Assembly: GCA_030248225.1 (NCBI GenBank)
Contig: JASANE010017546.1
Span: 62,001 to 126,000 of the forward strand
DNA length: 64,000 nucleotides
Reading direction: 5' to 3'
Source of the DNA: Trileptium ribeirensis
Lineage: Eukaryota > Nematoda > Enoplea > Enoplida > Thoracostomopsidae
The notes beneath the pieces are model-generated. The model made no database searches. It was not told where the DNA came from and was given only the letters and a program-made list of their open reading frames with translations. Shown here one piece after another: positions 12,418 to 22,539 of the stretch. Position 1 is the stretch's first letter, and each line of letters starts with the position of its first letter. The position numbers and the translations under genes are program-made.

Positions 12418-12580
12418 CTGCACTGTATTCATGAAGCACAATCTCAACCGAACACCCCACTGTCCAGGGTGGATTGCTTAATGTTTGACCATGCGTTGCC
12501 AAATGCACGAACGACGTCTTACCAGTACCAGCGTCACCCAGTACAATAATGCGAACGCGATTAATGTCAGAGGTTGCCAT
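12418..12580 (-). CDS. RABL3: RABL3-like GTPase, exon 1 (start and P-loop)
   Basis: Starts ATGGCAACC at 12580 and encodes 54 residues plus one base. The peptide contains RIIVLGDAGTGKTSFVHL with an intact Walker A P-loop (GDAGTGKT, residues 15-22), then PPWTVGCSVEIVLHEY. Human RABL3 reads KVLVLGDSGVGKSSLVHL and PSWTVGCSVDVRVHDY. RABL3 is an atypical Rab-like GTPase without a C-terminal prenylation motif, linked in vertebrates to Ras-pathway signalling and lymphoid development. Upstream of the ATG, TTGTCTTCGTAG could be an acceptor of a 5' UTR intron. Exons 1-3 sum to 975 nt, exactly 325 codons, which supports the whole model. Confidence 0.93.
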
Positions 12581-12720
12581 ATCACCCTACGAAGACAAAT
12601 TTGTAAAGATTATATATGCCAAATATTAAACGGCATACGCGACAGGGAAGCTACACCCCATGCCGAACAGTAGCAAAACCGTTTATGATGTGCAGAATAG
12701 GATTATAGTATGCGAATATG

Positions 12721-13103
12721 CTGGCCTGTCCACAGTGGGGGGTAGGGGGGACCCCCCACCTTTCCAAATCCCCTCATGTTCGTGAGATTTTCCCCCATGT
12801 CCGTCCCCCCCACTCGGCCGAAACCCCCCATGTTCAACTAATTCCAAAAATTTTTTATGTCTGAAAATTTATGCTCTTTGTTTGCAAATTGTTTTTTAAA
12901 CATTAATTACCACTATTTATAATGCTAAAATATTGTTTTTTAACTTGAAAGTACGTTCACAGTAGTAAAAATGCATGAAAATATGGGAATATTTTGTATT
13001 TTTAAGCAAAATTTATCCCCCCCTTTGAAATTTCCCCCGAGAATGAACATGGGGGCCCCCCGAAGTTTCCCCCCCACTTTTCGGAGGGCTGTGGACAGGC
13101 CAG
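12721..13103. mobile_element. MITE copy 1 with CTGGCCTGTCCACAG inverted ends
   Basis: The ends are CTGGCCTGTCCACAG and CTGTGGACAGGCCAG. Near-matching 5-bp flanks (ATATG left, ATATA right) suggest a target duplication. The C-rich and G-rich arms flank an AT-rich centre shared with the copy at 16108-16440 (TTTATGCTCTTTGTTTGCAA, AGTACGTTCACAGTAGTAAA). Confidence 0.88.
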
Positions 13104-14304
13104 ATATATAGTAATACACCAGCAGCGACCAAAATTCCAAGCTAATTTAGATCACGCCAATAGGTGGAAAAAATTTCAAAATAACAAAATACAATTTCTC
13201 CGCCGTCTATGATGTGCCTTCCATTGAAATTGCACGGTGACATGTCTAATTACTGATAAATTTAGAAGAGCTTAAAGTAACTATTATCTGTGACTTAGCT
13301 GCGCCTAAATAATGTTCTATATACAAAAATACGTTTCCATGGCTTCTCCAAAGTGGGGGTCTAAACTTAATCAAATTTTTAACTTCGAAGAATTTTGTAA
13401 AATGTTTTGTCAAGTATTTATGCCAAGTGAGGGGTGAATTAGCAGGGGAAAGCCAAAATTTTCAAGATACTCTAGGCTGAGCCTCGTTTTTTGCCTGGAG
13501 GCACCGAAAAATACAAGACGCACACCACTCTCCCACTTCAAAGAAACCAAAATTCCAGTAATGTTATGGTTCTTGCATTTTGACAGAACCTCCATCAGAA
13601 CTCTTAAGGTTTTCGTTGCAGAGAGAATTTGGTTCCTCCTTGATACTGAAGTTAAATGTTTCCGAACCAAGATCTGGTGATGTCATAGCATTAATTGTAT
13701 TTTCTGGTAAATGCGCACGTCGGTTGCCTGACGTCGACTCAGCTACAAAACATTTGTTAAGAAAGTAAACCCGGGGGCACTGAGTATTTTACATGCTGAA
13801 TTATAAATATAGCAATCTTTAGTTTACCTTCCTGGGAACCTTCAACGATCATGAAAGCTAGTAGTATAATGGTAATAGACTAAGAACAATAGAACAATAA
13901 GTTTAGCTCATTCTGAACCATACGATCTGCAGTTCTGTCACATTTATTCTAACTGAACTCCGAGTGTACCGAGTGGAACAATAACAGCGAGAATTCTTGC
14001 TGGCCAGAATGGTAAAATTCGACGATGTCCGTTCTGGTTTTTTGAGGGAACAGGCATACCTCAACTTCGACATCGGCAAATTCACTCGCGTTGTAGCATA
14101 TTTGAAGGATTGAATATCTATTGTGCGCACCAATTAGGTGCGAAGCCAGATTTCAACATCTTGCCTCGAAAAAACGTGCCAAAGAGACTCTGGTCAGATC
14201 CCCAAGGTGCTAAAAAATCACGTTACTTATGATAAATGGACAACTGGTGCAGATATATGAGTAAAATCTTTTGTAAAACAAATAGGCTCTATAAATCTGA
14301 ATCA
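13104..14304. other. Intergenic DNA, no gene recognised
   Basis: Open frames at 13410-13670 and 13903-14133 (minus) carry no motif and overlap frames on the other strand. Sequence around 13430-13520 resembles repeat DNA but no second copy was found in the window. Confidence 0.4.
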
Positions 14305-14725
14305 GGGAATAGCCGGAACCGAAATTTACCAGAACAGGACCCGTCCATTTAAACCGGATCCGGAACCTGGCCTGTAAAACTTATAGATAGTAAAACAGAT
14401 GAACAACGAAATGAAGTCACTGTGATTTAAAATGTATTAAAATTAAATTTTACATTAAACTTAATGTATTGCGATGCCATTATTGCCCCTCTGGGACTTT
14501 GAAGAGGCTGAGGAAGATGAAATATTTATTTATCGATTTATTTCGTTTGGTTGTGTTGGAACTTGATCATTGTGTATATATAACGTATGATTGGACCACA
14601 GATGAAACAAAAATGTGGGCAACTTTTAACCAGAATTCCGGTTACGGTATGGTTTTTGCGTTTTGCCGGAACCGCAAATGGAACACGATTTTCGCCGCAA
14701 CCAGAACCGGAATTGCGGTTACACC
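14305..14725 (+). repeat. Dispersed ~420-bp repeat with CCGGAACCG-type ends, copy 1
   Basis: Begins AGCCGGAACCG and ends GAACCGGAATTGCGGTTAC. The second copy at 60857-62185 has the same order of blocks (CCGTCCATTTAAAC, ATTTAAAATGTA, TACATTAAACT, ACCACAGATGAA, TTTTCGCCG) but is interrupted by about 0.9 kb. The frame across 14469-14729 is not a recognised protein. Confidence 0.75.
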
Positions 14726-14772
14726 TTAATATAAATATATTGCTTTAGTACACAATTCTCTTAGGATACATG

Positions 14773-15160
14773 GTTTGAGTCAAAACGGGTTCTAACCCGT
14801 GAGAGCCAAATTCACGAAAATGATATCTCGGCAGCCGTTGGAGCGATATAGGTGTACTTGGTCTCATTCTGAACAGTAATTCGTCCTCAATATTGCTGCA
14901 AACTGTGCTGACACGGCAATGTTGGGCCAAAAAGGGTTTTAGTAAGCCCTTGGGACCCAAAATACACGAAAATGGTAATATCTTTTCAACCGCTCGAGCA
15001 ACCTAGTTGTTTTTGGTGTCATTTTGTAGAATAATTCATCCTCTAAGTTGTGCTGTGTTATCTGCACTGCTTACACTGCAAGATTGGGTCAAACAGGATA
15101 TTTAGATGGGTTCATGGGACCCAAAATATGCGAAAACGGTAATATCTCGTTAACCGGGTA
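14773..15160. repeat. Diverged tandem repeat, ~170-bp unit, about 2.3 copies
   Basis: Units share GGGTTNTANNCC, GGGACCCAAAATACACGAAAA, GGTAATATCTC and the block AATTCATCCTCTA...TGCTG. Copies begin near 14773, 14925 and 15085. Their divergence indicates an old array. It abuts MITE copy 3. Confidence 0.65.
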
Positions 15161-15485
15161 GAAACTTCGGAGAGGGGTAATGTTCATTTTCGAGGGAAAT
15201 TTCAAAGTAGAGGGATTAATTTTTACTTAAAAATACTAAATATTTCCATATTTTATAAAGTTTTTCTCTCGAGCATGTATTTTCTGCTATAGAACGACGT
15301 TTTAGCATTGAATTAGTAATACTTAATGTTTAAAAAGCATTTCGTATACAAAAACAAAAATTTTGAGACATAAAAAATTCTTGGATTTAGTTGAACATGG
15401 AGGCTTTGGCCGAGTTGGAGAACAGACATGGGGAATTTGGAACGTGGGGGTCACCCCGTTCCCGCCCCCATTGTGGGCAGGCCAA
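15161..15485 (-). mobile_element. MITE copy 3, inverted and decayed
   Basis: Read on the minus strand it begins TGGCCTGCCCACAATGGGGG and continues through ACTCGGCCAAAGCCTCCATG, matching copies 1 and 2. The other end (near 15163) has lost its terminal repeat. Confidence 0.75.
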
Positions 15486-15585
15486 TATAAACAGAAACTT
15501 CAACGTGTGACCAAGCTGAACCTTCCCGCCTACCATATCTTTGTAAACGTATCGCGATAACTACACATTCGTAAAGTTGCTCACC

Positions 15586-15955
15586 TTAGAAATTTCGTTG
15601 ACAGAAACCACACTGTGACGGCGTCATATCAATCTTCAAAAATAACGAACAATCCGAACATGGAACGTAAATAAAATCTACAGCGTAATCATCAATCTCA
15701 GACTGAGCAACAGCGAACTGACCCGAACAGCGGCATTCATACACGATTACAGTAGGCACCCGTGTTAAGTTGTCTGAAGCTTGAGATGAATTATTATGCC
15801 GAAACGCTTCGTGGCCTCGAGATAAACTTGCACCAGATTGAGATATTAAATCGGACAATAGTACAGTGTCCAATAACAAAGGTTCTGAACCATTTGCCAC
15901 ACAAGAAATCTGCTCCCTCAACCAATCATCGTATTCGGCTTTTCTTGACGGATCA
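15586..15955 (-). CDS. DNAJC24: DPH4/DNAJC24-like, exon 2: end of J domain and CSL zinc finger
   Basis: Exon 2 follows the acceptor TTATTTAAG (15957-15956) and opens with SDPSRKAEYDDWL, completing J-domain helix IV. A Ser-rich spacer of about 45 residues follows, then the CSL zinc ribbon: ECRCSGQF (Cys at about 146 and 148) and VPCSDCSLF (Cys at about 171 and 174), with the conserved C-S-L. Human DNAJC24 has SCRCGGKY and ISCDTCSLI. The protein is 194 residues against about 149 in human, the extra length being the spacer. DPH4 delivers electrons and iron to the Dph1-Dph2 step of diphthamide synthesis on elongation factor 2. The stop codon TAA is followed directly by G|GTGAGC, a strong donor-like sequence. 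Confidence 0.9.
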
Positions 15956-17005
15956 CTTAAATAAACTTGTACAATAATTAGAATTAATATATATACAGAA
16001 AATATATTTTCTATTTGTTTTCAATGACATCAAGAGTTTTCACTATTTTTCGGCTCCAATTTCTTGTTTTTATATCAAATTTTTCATTTCTAGATCACCA
16101 TTATTAGCTGGCCTGTCCACGGCAGTGGGGGGACCTCCCACTTTCCAAATCCCCCATGTCCGTCCCCCCAATCGGCCGAAACCCCCCAAAATTTTTTATG
16201 TCTGAAAATTTATGTTCTTTGTTTGCAAATTGTTTTAAACATTAATTACCACTATTTATAATGCTAAAATATTGTTTTTAGCTTGAAAGTACGTTCACAG
16301 TAGTAAAAATGCATCAAAATATGGAAATATTTTGTATTTTTAAGCAAAATTTATCCCCCCACTTTAAAATTTCCCCCGAGAATGAACATGGGCCCCCCCG
16401 AAGTTCCCCCCCACTTTTCGGAGGGCTGTGGACAGGCCAGATTAGTGTGCACTTACAATGTAAAATTACCCAAAAATAATGAGAATACTGAACCGTCTAG
16501 CCCTACGCGTACAACCAAATTGAAAAGATGTCAAAATTCCTTCTTGTGCAGAAAATTGCAACATACTTTGATAGCAGTAGCAATTCGACATACAAAAATT
16601 GATTTCCAGCGTTCGATGAAAAGCGTTCCGTTTTATTAGCAATTTCAAGTTTTCATATCAAATTTGTCGTTTGTGGCAACATTAGATATCGAAGACACAA
16701 CGCCAAAACAAATAAAACGTTGTATGCATTATATACATAAGGAAAATACACGGCCTAGACAACTGCTAAGAATGACAACCCGTCGCCAAATATTAAGGAG
16801 GAACTGGTAGTGTAGATATGAAACGAATCTGGATAGAAACCCAGATCACTGTAGCGATTACAAGTGTCATAATCTTAACAAGTATATACGTATATATTGT
16901 CAATTTCTGGTATTATATATGGCTTTGTTATGGATTCAATAAGTAAAAATTGTCAGCATTTCAAAATTTAGCGTTAATTAACTCAAAAATAGATGCAAAC
17001 ATTGC
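15956..17005 (-). other. DPH4 intron, apparently GC-AG, carrying a MITE
   Basis: The exon 1 boundary AAAACTCTTAG|GCAATG and the acceptor TTTAAG|TGATCC join in frame and give a J-domain helix of the exact family length. It contains MITE copy 2 (16108-16440). Confidence 0.7.
16108..16440. mobile_element. MITE copy 2, with ATTAG target duplication
   Basis: Ends are CTGGCCTGTCCACGG and CTGTGGACAGGCCAG. ATTAG lies directly on both sides (16103-16107 and 16441-16445), a clean 5-bp target duplication. Internal sequence is nearly the same as copy 1 with short deletions. It sits inside the DPH4 intron. Confidence 0.92.
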
Positions 17006-17220
17006 CTAAGAGTTTTCCAGGCGTGTTGGATAGCGCTCAGTTGTGAAACTTTATCGACGTCTTCTTCGCTGGTGCTGGAAATATCACTTTGATCGCGAAC
17101 ACTGGAAAGCTGAAGTCGCTTATCAGGATGCAGAAGAAGAAGAAGCTCGTGGTAATTTCGTTTCACTTCACTTATCGACGAATATAACTCACAGTTGAGT
17201 ATATTGTAGTAGTTTTTCAT
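17006..17220 (-). CDS. DNAJC24: DPH4/DNAJC24-like, exon 1: J domain
   Basis: The ATG at 17220 opens MKNYYNILNCELYSSISEVK; human starts MKDWYSILGADPSANISDLK. The J-domain signature HPD is at residues 31-33 (LLHPDKRL), followed by an acidic/Ser loop and SAIQHAWKTL. The exon is 215 nt and ends at AG|GCAATG, leaving two bases that pair with T from exon 2 to make Ser. A GT donor four bases further on (CAAT|GTTTGC) would need a different acceptor and add five residues to helix IV, so the GC donor is preferred. Exons 1 and 2 sum to 585 nt, 195 codons with stop. Confidence 0.92.
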
Positions 17221-18200
17221 AAAGAGACAATGACAATAGCTCTAAAACAAGGATAGCAACAAAATAACCTCGTGAAATCTGACTAGACAACTTGCTTGTT
17301 TAATTAGTTTTGTCAAGCAGATGTGTGCATCATGCAGGATAATATATATGAGCAGTAGATCAACCGTGTCGTGGTCAAATACTTGACGAGTTTATGGTCA
17401 ATTCTCCAGCCATACTAACACGGTTGCGCGTCTTCCGTTGATATGACCGATCGAGGAATACGCCACATCTCTTTGGCGCAATTTTATACCCGGGATAATG
17501 AGCTATAGATTAAAAGCAACACCCCGGTAACCTACGAAACCAGACTGTCTGTACCATGAGTACCTACGGGGCCGCCAACCTTAAATGTGATCAATATATA
17601 AACGATTCTATGCTAAAAGTGCGCAACAATATATTACTTTGTCACACTACTATGTAAATTGATTGGTAAATAATTTCAAGCTGACATTAAATCGGGATTT
17701 ACGACAATGAGGAGTCACTATAGAAGCACTCGGTACACCAGAAGAGCTGAATTCTTGAGAATTATGTAACAAGTCCCAATTTAAGCCGAAATTACTCTTA
17801 AATAATAATTTATAATGTTAAAGTTATTTAATTCATATCAACATTTTGGTGTTTGGAGATGCAAGAGCCGAAGTGATAAAACCGGTTCAAGAGATAAATG
17901 GAACCTAAAACAAAAAATGAAACCGAGTTAGACCGTTAAATTTTCACAAAAAGGGCTGGTTAAATTTAATTTTTGAATTCCCAAATTTTCCCTGTTTCAA
18001 AATTACAAAATTCCCTGTTTTCTTTGTAAAAATAACAGTTTTCACTGTTTCCCCTGTTGCGCGGGAACCCTGAAATGTTAACAAAATGGTCAGACTCTTC
18101 TTGACTTTGTGGCTACCACTGATACAGATATTGTAAACGAAGGGTTTGAACCGACATTCGTCACTAGAAATAGAAGTGAGGTAATCGAATTGACTTTATC
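17221..18200. other. Upstream of DPH4, no gene
   Basis: Would include the DPH4 promoter, but I see no distinctive element. AT-rich and stop-dense in all frames. Confidence 0.4.
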
Positions 18201-18605
18201 GACCCGCGGCCTAGTGATCCAAAAGTGACACGTTCTAAATGAACGTTCAGCTTCACATTATAGGTATATTTACATTGAATTTCGAGAAATACACACATCT
18301 ACACACAGCACCGTACATCCACGGAAGCTTAGACGTGACCCGCGGCCTAGTGATCCAAAAGTGACACGTTCTAAATGAACGTTCAGCTTCACATTATAGG
18401 TATATTTACATTGAATTTCGAGAAATACACACATCTACACACAGCACCGTACATCCACGGAAGCTTAGACGTGACCCGCGGCCTAGTGATCCAAAAGTGA
18501 CACGTTCTAAATGAACGTTCAGCTTCACATTATAGGTATATTTACATTGAATTTCGAGAAATACACACATCTACACACAGCACCGTACATCCACGGAAGC
18601 TTACA
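18201..18605. repeat. Perfect triplicate of a 136-bp unit
   Basis: Units start GACCCGCGGCCTAGTGATCC at 18201, 18337 and 18473. All three copies look identical until the last 5-6 bases of the third. Each holds the short palindrome ACGTTC-TAAAT-GAACGT and a CA-rich tail (ACACACATCTACACACAGCA). Perfect identity implies a very recent expansion. Confidence 0.95.
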
Positions 18606-18684
18606 CGCGATTGGTATGTAGCCATATAATGTGACATAATAGCGATTTTTCCCGATATAGAGAACTTCGATCAAACGGCAATGA

Positions 18685-19035
18685 GTGTTGCAGTTATTGA
18701 CTCTGCCGTCAAAGCTTCACATAACAATTCTGTTAAAACCATTGGTCAATCTGGTAAATCTAGAACGCAAAAAACAGTGCCGTTTAGTGTACACACTAGT
18801 TAAAAGGCGTGCAATGTCTCAGAAATTGTACAGACGAGCACTCATCTTTAATAATAGTTTAATATGGACGAAGTATTGTGTGTCCATGCGGTCCAATAAA
18901 GCAGGGATAATTACATCCAAGAGGGCCTCACGCCAATATCAAATACTCATGCAGGTAATAGGTTGCACAAAATGTGAAGCCGAAAAGAGGCGGCGAATTA
19001 GGTATATAATTCGTAAAACCAATGGTACTTGTTGA
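18685..19035 (+). CDS. Unrecognised open frame downstream of the triplicate
   Basis: A 116-codon frame beginning MLQLLTLPSK and ending RRIRYIIRKTNGTC, basic toward its C terminus. An internal GCAG|GTAATA looks like a donor. I recognise no domain. With this base composition a frame of this length can arise by chance, so a real gene is doubtful. Confidence 0.15.
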   Translation: MLQLLTLPSKLHITILLKPLVNLVNLERKKQCRLVYTLVKRRAMSQKLYRRALIFNNSLIWTKYCVSMRSNKAGIITSKRASRQYQILMQVIGCTKCEAEKRRRIRYIIRKTNGTC

Positions 19036-22000
19036 CAGAAATATCCGGTTGGAACTAATACAAGAGCACTTTCCACGATTCCAAGAGAGTAGACCTGGTA
19101 CTCACTTAAGTTTCCATATATCTACGAGAAATCCTTGAGACGGGGTGTCAGCGGATTCGCCGCTGTGAAATTCAAGAGGTTTCAAGGGTAATTCGGATCA
19201 AAATTCAAGGGTTTTCAAGGGTCGTTACTGATATAATGCCATGCAAGCTCTAAAGAATCATGATATTCACAGGCGCGATGAGATCTACCTCATCAGCCTT
19301 TGTATGAGTCCTCCCGGTGGGGGACTAACGTGTACAAGCGACTCTTCTTGGGTACGTGCTGAAGACTGAACAATGCTCAGGCATGGGGCGTATATCCCAT
19401 TTTTAAGACTGTAAACTGCCATAAGCATCTCACCAACTGTGGTAAATACCCAGATTAAAAATATATCTATATGTATGAGCGGTATATACGTATAAACGTG
19501 CAAACGTGTCAAGGTAAAAAGTAAAAGTAGTCAGTCGAAAATTTTCTTGCTAAATTATAACAAAAAATGACAATGACGGCTTTGGAAGCAAACTACGTTT
19601 GACGAGAATTTTTAGAATGCTTACTCTGCTTACTCTACTTTTTTATTTCCTTTTTAATTTTTCAATGCTAATCAAGCCTCGCATGGATGCGAGGTTATCA
19701 ATTCCTCTGCCAGGAAGGTGGACCCCAATGGAAGTAAAGCTGATGAAGACTTCTCTACACACGTTCCCGGAGGAAAAAGAGGTATGCTAAAAAAGTTGCT
19801 TTAAGAGTCATTGTTGATCAAAAAGACATCTGAAAATAATCACCTTCGCTGTGGTTTAGATCCTGATTGGAGAGAAACTTCCTGCTTAGATGTGTAAGGG
19901 GTTTCGATAGAATTAGCAAAAGCATATTCAAGAGGATCGTAATCCAAAACCCGAGTGCTTATGATTTTGATACTGGAATCTTGGCGACATGCGAAGTCGA
20001 AGTGTATGTATTCGAAGAAATGAGAAACTGTAACGTTAACATACAGTGTAACAACTCATTAAAAATATATTCCTGTTACGAAACAAAGCTGTAAATCACC
20101 AAAAAGTATTTATTAATCTGCCGTTCAATAACGCATAGATGCAGCAAAACTGATAGTCAGATATCTAATACGAACCCTAAGATGGTTAACTCTACCTCAG
20201 AACTGCTTACGAATTCTGAACAACATTTGTATGTGAACTATGTGTATAAGAACCTTAAAAAAGCACAGGAGCACAGAAAACAAACAGAATTTGATACAGA
20301 CCATATGACTGTCCATTTCGCAACACTCGCCTTGTCTCACACATTGATATACCTCACTCTACACGAAGAGATACATTTAAATACAGTGAAATGTGAAATC
20401 AGCACCCACGAAAACACATATGAACTTATTTTGATCCACAAATCTTAATATACCTTCAGAAGTGGTAATGTCACAGATGCCATATATATATAGATATTAG
20501 GGTTGTACCGGTATCTGGTATGATATTAAGTATCCGGTATCCGGCAGGATACAGGATAATTTTGAGTACAAAATTTATCAAAAAAATTTCATGAATTTTT
20601 TGCATTTAGTAGATTTGAAGACAGCCGAGCACGATGGGTATATGTCCTAATCGGCGAAACTTCTATAAACAATGTGTCTAGTTTTTGAAACTGTCGACTA
20701 TTCTTGATATTATCAGGACAATGCCAATGCACGTGTAGCTTCTTCTCAGTATTATGGATTTGCGGTTTTCAGTCCTATTTGTTCAGTCCAGTAGATGCCA
20801 CACGCATTTCGAGTTCAAATATTGCAAGAATCCTTAGCTAATTGTTTACTTACACACCAAACGTTCTTTTGTTTCGCGGACGCAGCACAGCACAATACAC
20901 TCATGAACAGCATTATATTATAATCGTGAACTCCCGAAATCTTTGGGTGTTTTACCTTTCTCCAGAAATGATCTTGCTGCAAGTGTTACACTTTGCATTG
21001 GTAGCGGTGGCATTAGCAACGGAAAAAATTGCCATATAGTCGACGAACTCATTACTTACAGAGTTTCTATACTATTTAGATATGAATATCTACTATTTCT
21101 CTGCTACAATTTGGCTGAAAAAAATTTGCCAGTGTAGTTCACGAGAACAAATTGTGATAGATATGGCGTCAAGCCCAATTTTGGCCTCAAATACCAATTG
21201 ACCCAGGGGCCCTATATCAAATCTGTTGAAACCTAGCAGGTAGCCCCACAGTAGCTCTATGCAAACACCAAATTTCGTTCGAATCGCTTGAGTGGTTACA
21301 TAGCTACAACTCGACAAAATGACCAAAATTTTGGAAATTTTGCCATTTTCTAAAGTCCCCATGCCCCATAGGGACCCGAATAAAACAATTTATATACCCA
21401 TAAATAAAGCTTCCTAAAACACAATTTGGATATCAAAAATATTCAAGTAGGCTCAAGGTTTGCCCAGTTATGAGCAAAGATGACCTAAAACATGGCCCAT
21501 TTTAGCTATGTACCCATTTGACCCCCTGTGGTAAGACCTGGGTTTGTCGAGTCGGAATAAAACCTCCAAAAGGCACATCTGGAGTATTACAGCTTTCGTA
21601 TGAGCCCTCACACATCCATATCGGTTCACGTTAAGATAAAGAAGTCTTGCTCAAAAAATAAACGGACGCCCATATTTTTTACCATACTGCGGCCTAGTGA
21701 GAATTCTCGATTCCAAAGCTATTCTACATCTCCGAATTCAATTAAGAAGAACCATATGTCCTTTGTCACGGCGGAACACCTTTAAGAGATCTTTTAGCTA
21801 GGATGTGTGATGAGCCTAGTGTATATAGGGCCTACGCAGCAATGTTCAAGTGAATATATATCCTGCCATCTCAATTTAGCGTTATGCAAATTAACAGAAC
21901 TTAAACGATAATTTTAAATTTAGATGCCAGTGTAAAAATGATTATGACTATAGATGCAACCGGATCTGTAAGAACAAGTTCATGCGCTAAAGTAAAACCA

Positions 22001-22196
22001 AGTGTTTATTGCATCCCTCAGTAAGTGAGTTGTGTTTAGCTAGGTACGATTGCAAAATAAAGAATAACTGCTAACTGTAAACGAAATTTTGCTTATAAAT
22101 GCCGATAAACCAAAATTAAAAAGGGGTTCGCCAAAGCCAAATTTTGGTAATGAGCAAAATTGTATTGTTCAGGCATTGACCGTCTTGAGAAAATAA
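19036..22196. other. Intergenic DNA with scattered weak exon-like frames
   Basis: At 19678-19770 (plus) a polypyrimidine tract and acceptor precede MDARLSIPLPGRWTPMEVK, ending at a GTATGC donor, but I found no partner exons or family. Bases 20500-20570 are rich in TACCGGTATC/ATCCGGTAT motifs, related in style to 63690-63780. The remainder shows nothing definite. Confidence 0.3.
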
Positions 22197-22539
22197 AACC
22201 CCGCTTCCTTCGTACAGCGTTGGTTCGACCGGCAGCACGGATGAAGATGTAATATCATTGAAATGTCGCCGAGATACGATAGACCTTGTCAATACTTATA
22301 AAATCTTCAACAGAGAAACACTCCTTGAGCCTGACGAGTTATTCACTAAGCCTAGGCGAAACCTGTGGGGCCATGAAATGAAGCTGTTTCGGCCCGCTGT
22401 ACGTGCGAATGTTCGGAGTCAATTTTTCACTTGTCGAGCCATAGATTCGTGGAACAAACTTGACAGCACTACCGTGCTATCCGATAATTTGGACAAGTTC
22501 AAACGTAGATTGGGAGTGGTGCGACAAATGCCAAGCTAA
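22197..22539 (+). pseudogene. Decayed LINE: C-terminal end of a non-LTR reverse transcriptase ORF
   Basis: The frame at 22258-22539 reads KCRRDTIDLVNTYKIFNRE, then RGH-like WGHEMKLFRP, NVRSQFFTCRAIDSWNKL and ends LDKFKRRLGVVRQMPS. This is the usual end of CR1/Jockey-type LINE ORF2 (RR..DLI..YKI, GH..KL..P, R..FF..R..D.WN.LP, FK..LD). In another frame immediately upstream is DRLEKIKPRFLRTAL, the preceding LINE segment (LEK.Q.RF.R), so there is a frameshift near 22235. No poly(A) tail or target duplication was identified. Clearly a dead 5'-truncated copy. Confidence 0.85.

Noticed and set aside
14469..14729. Protein-coding frame shared with 61999-62256
   Set aside because: Similar peptides arise because both are copies of the same dispersed repeat; the frames have different starts and no domain, and the second copy is disrupted.
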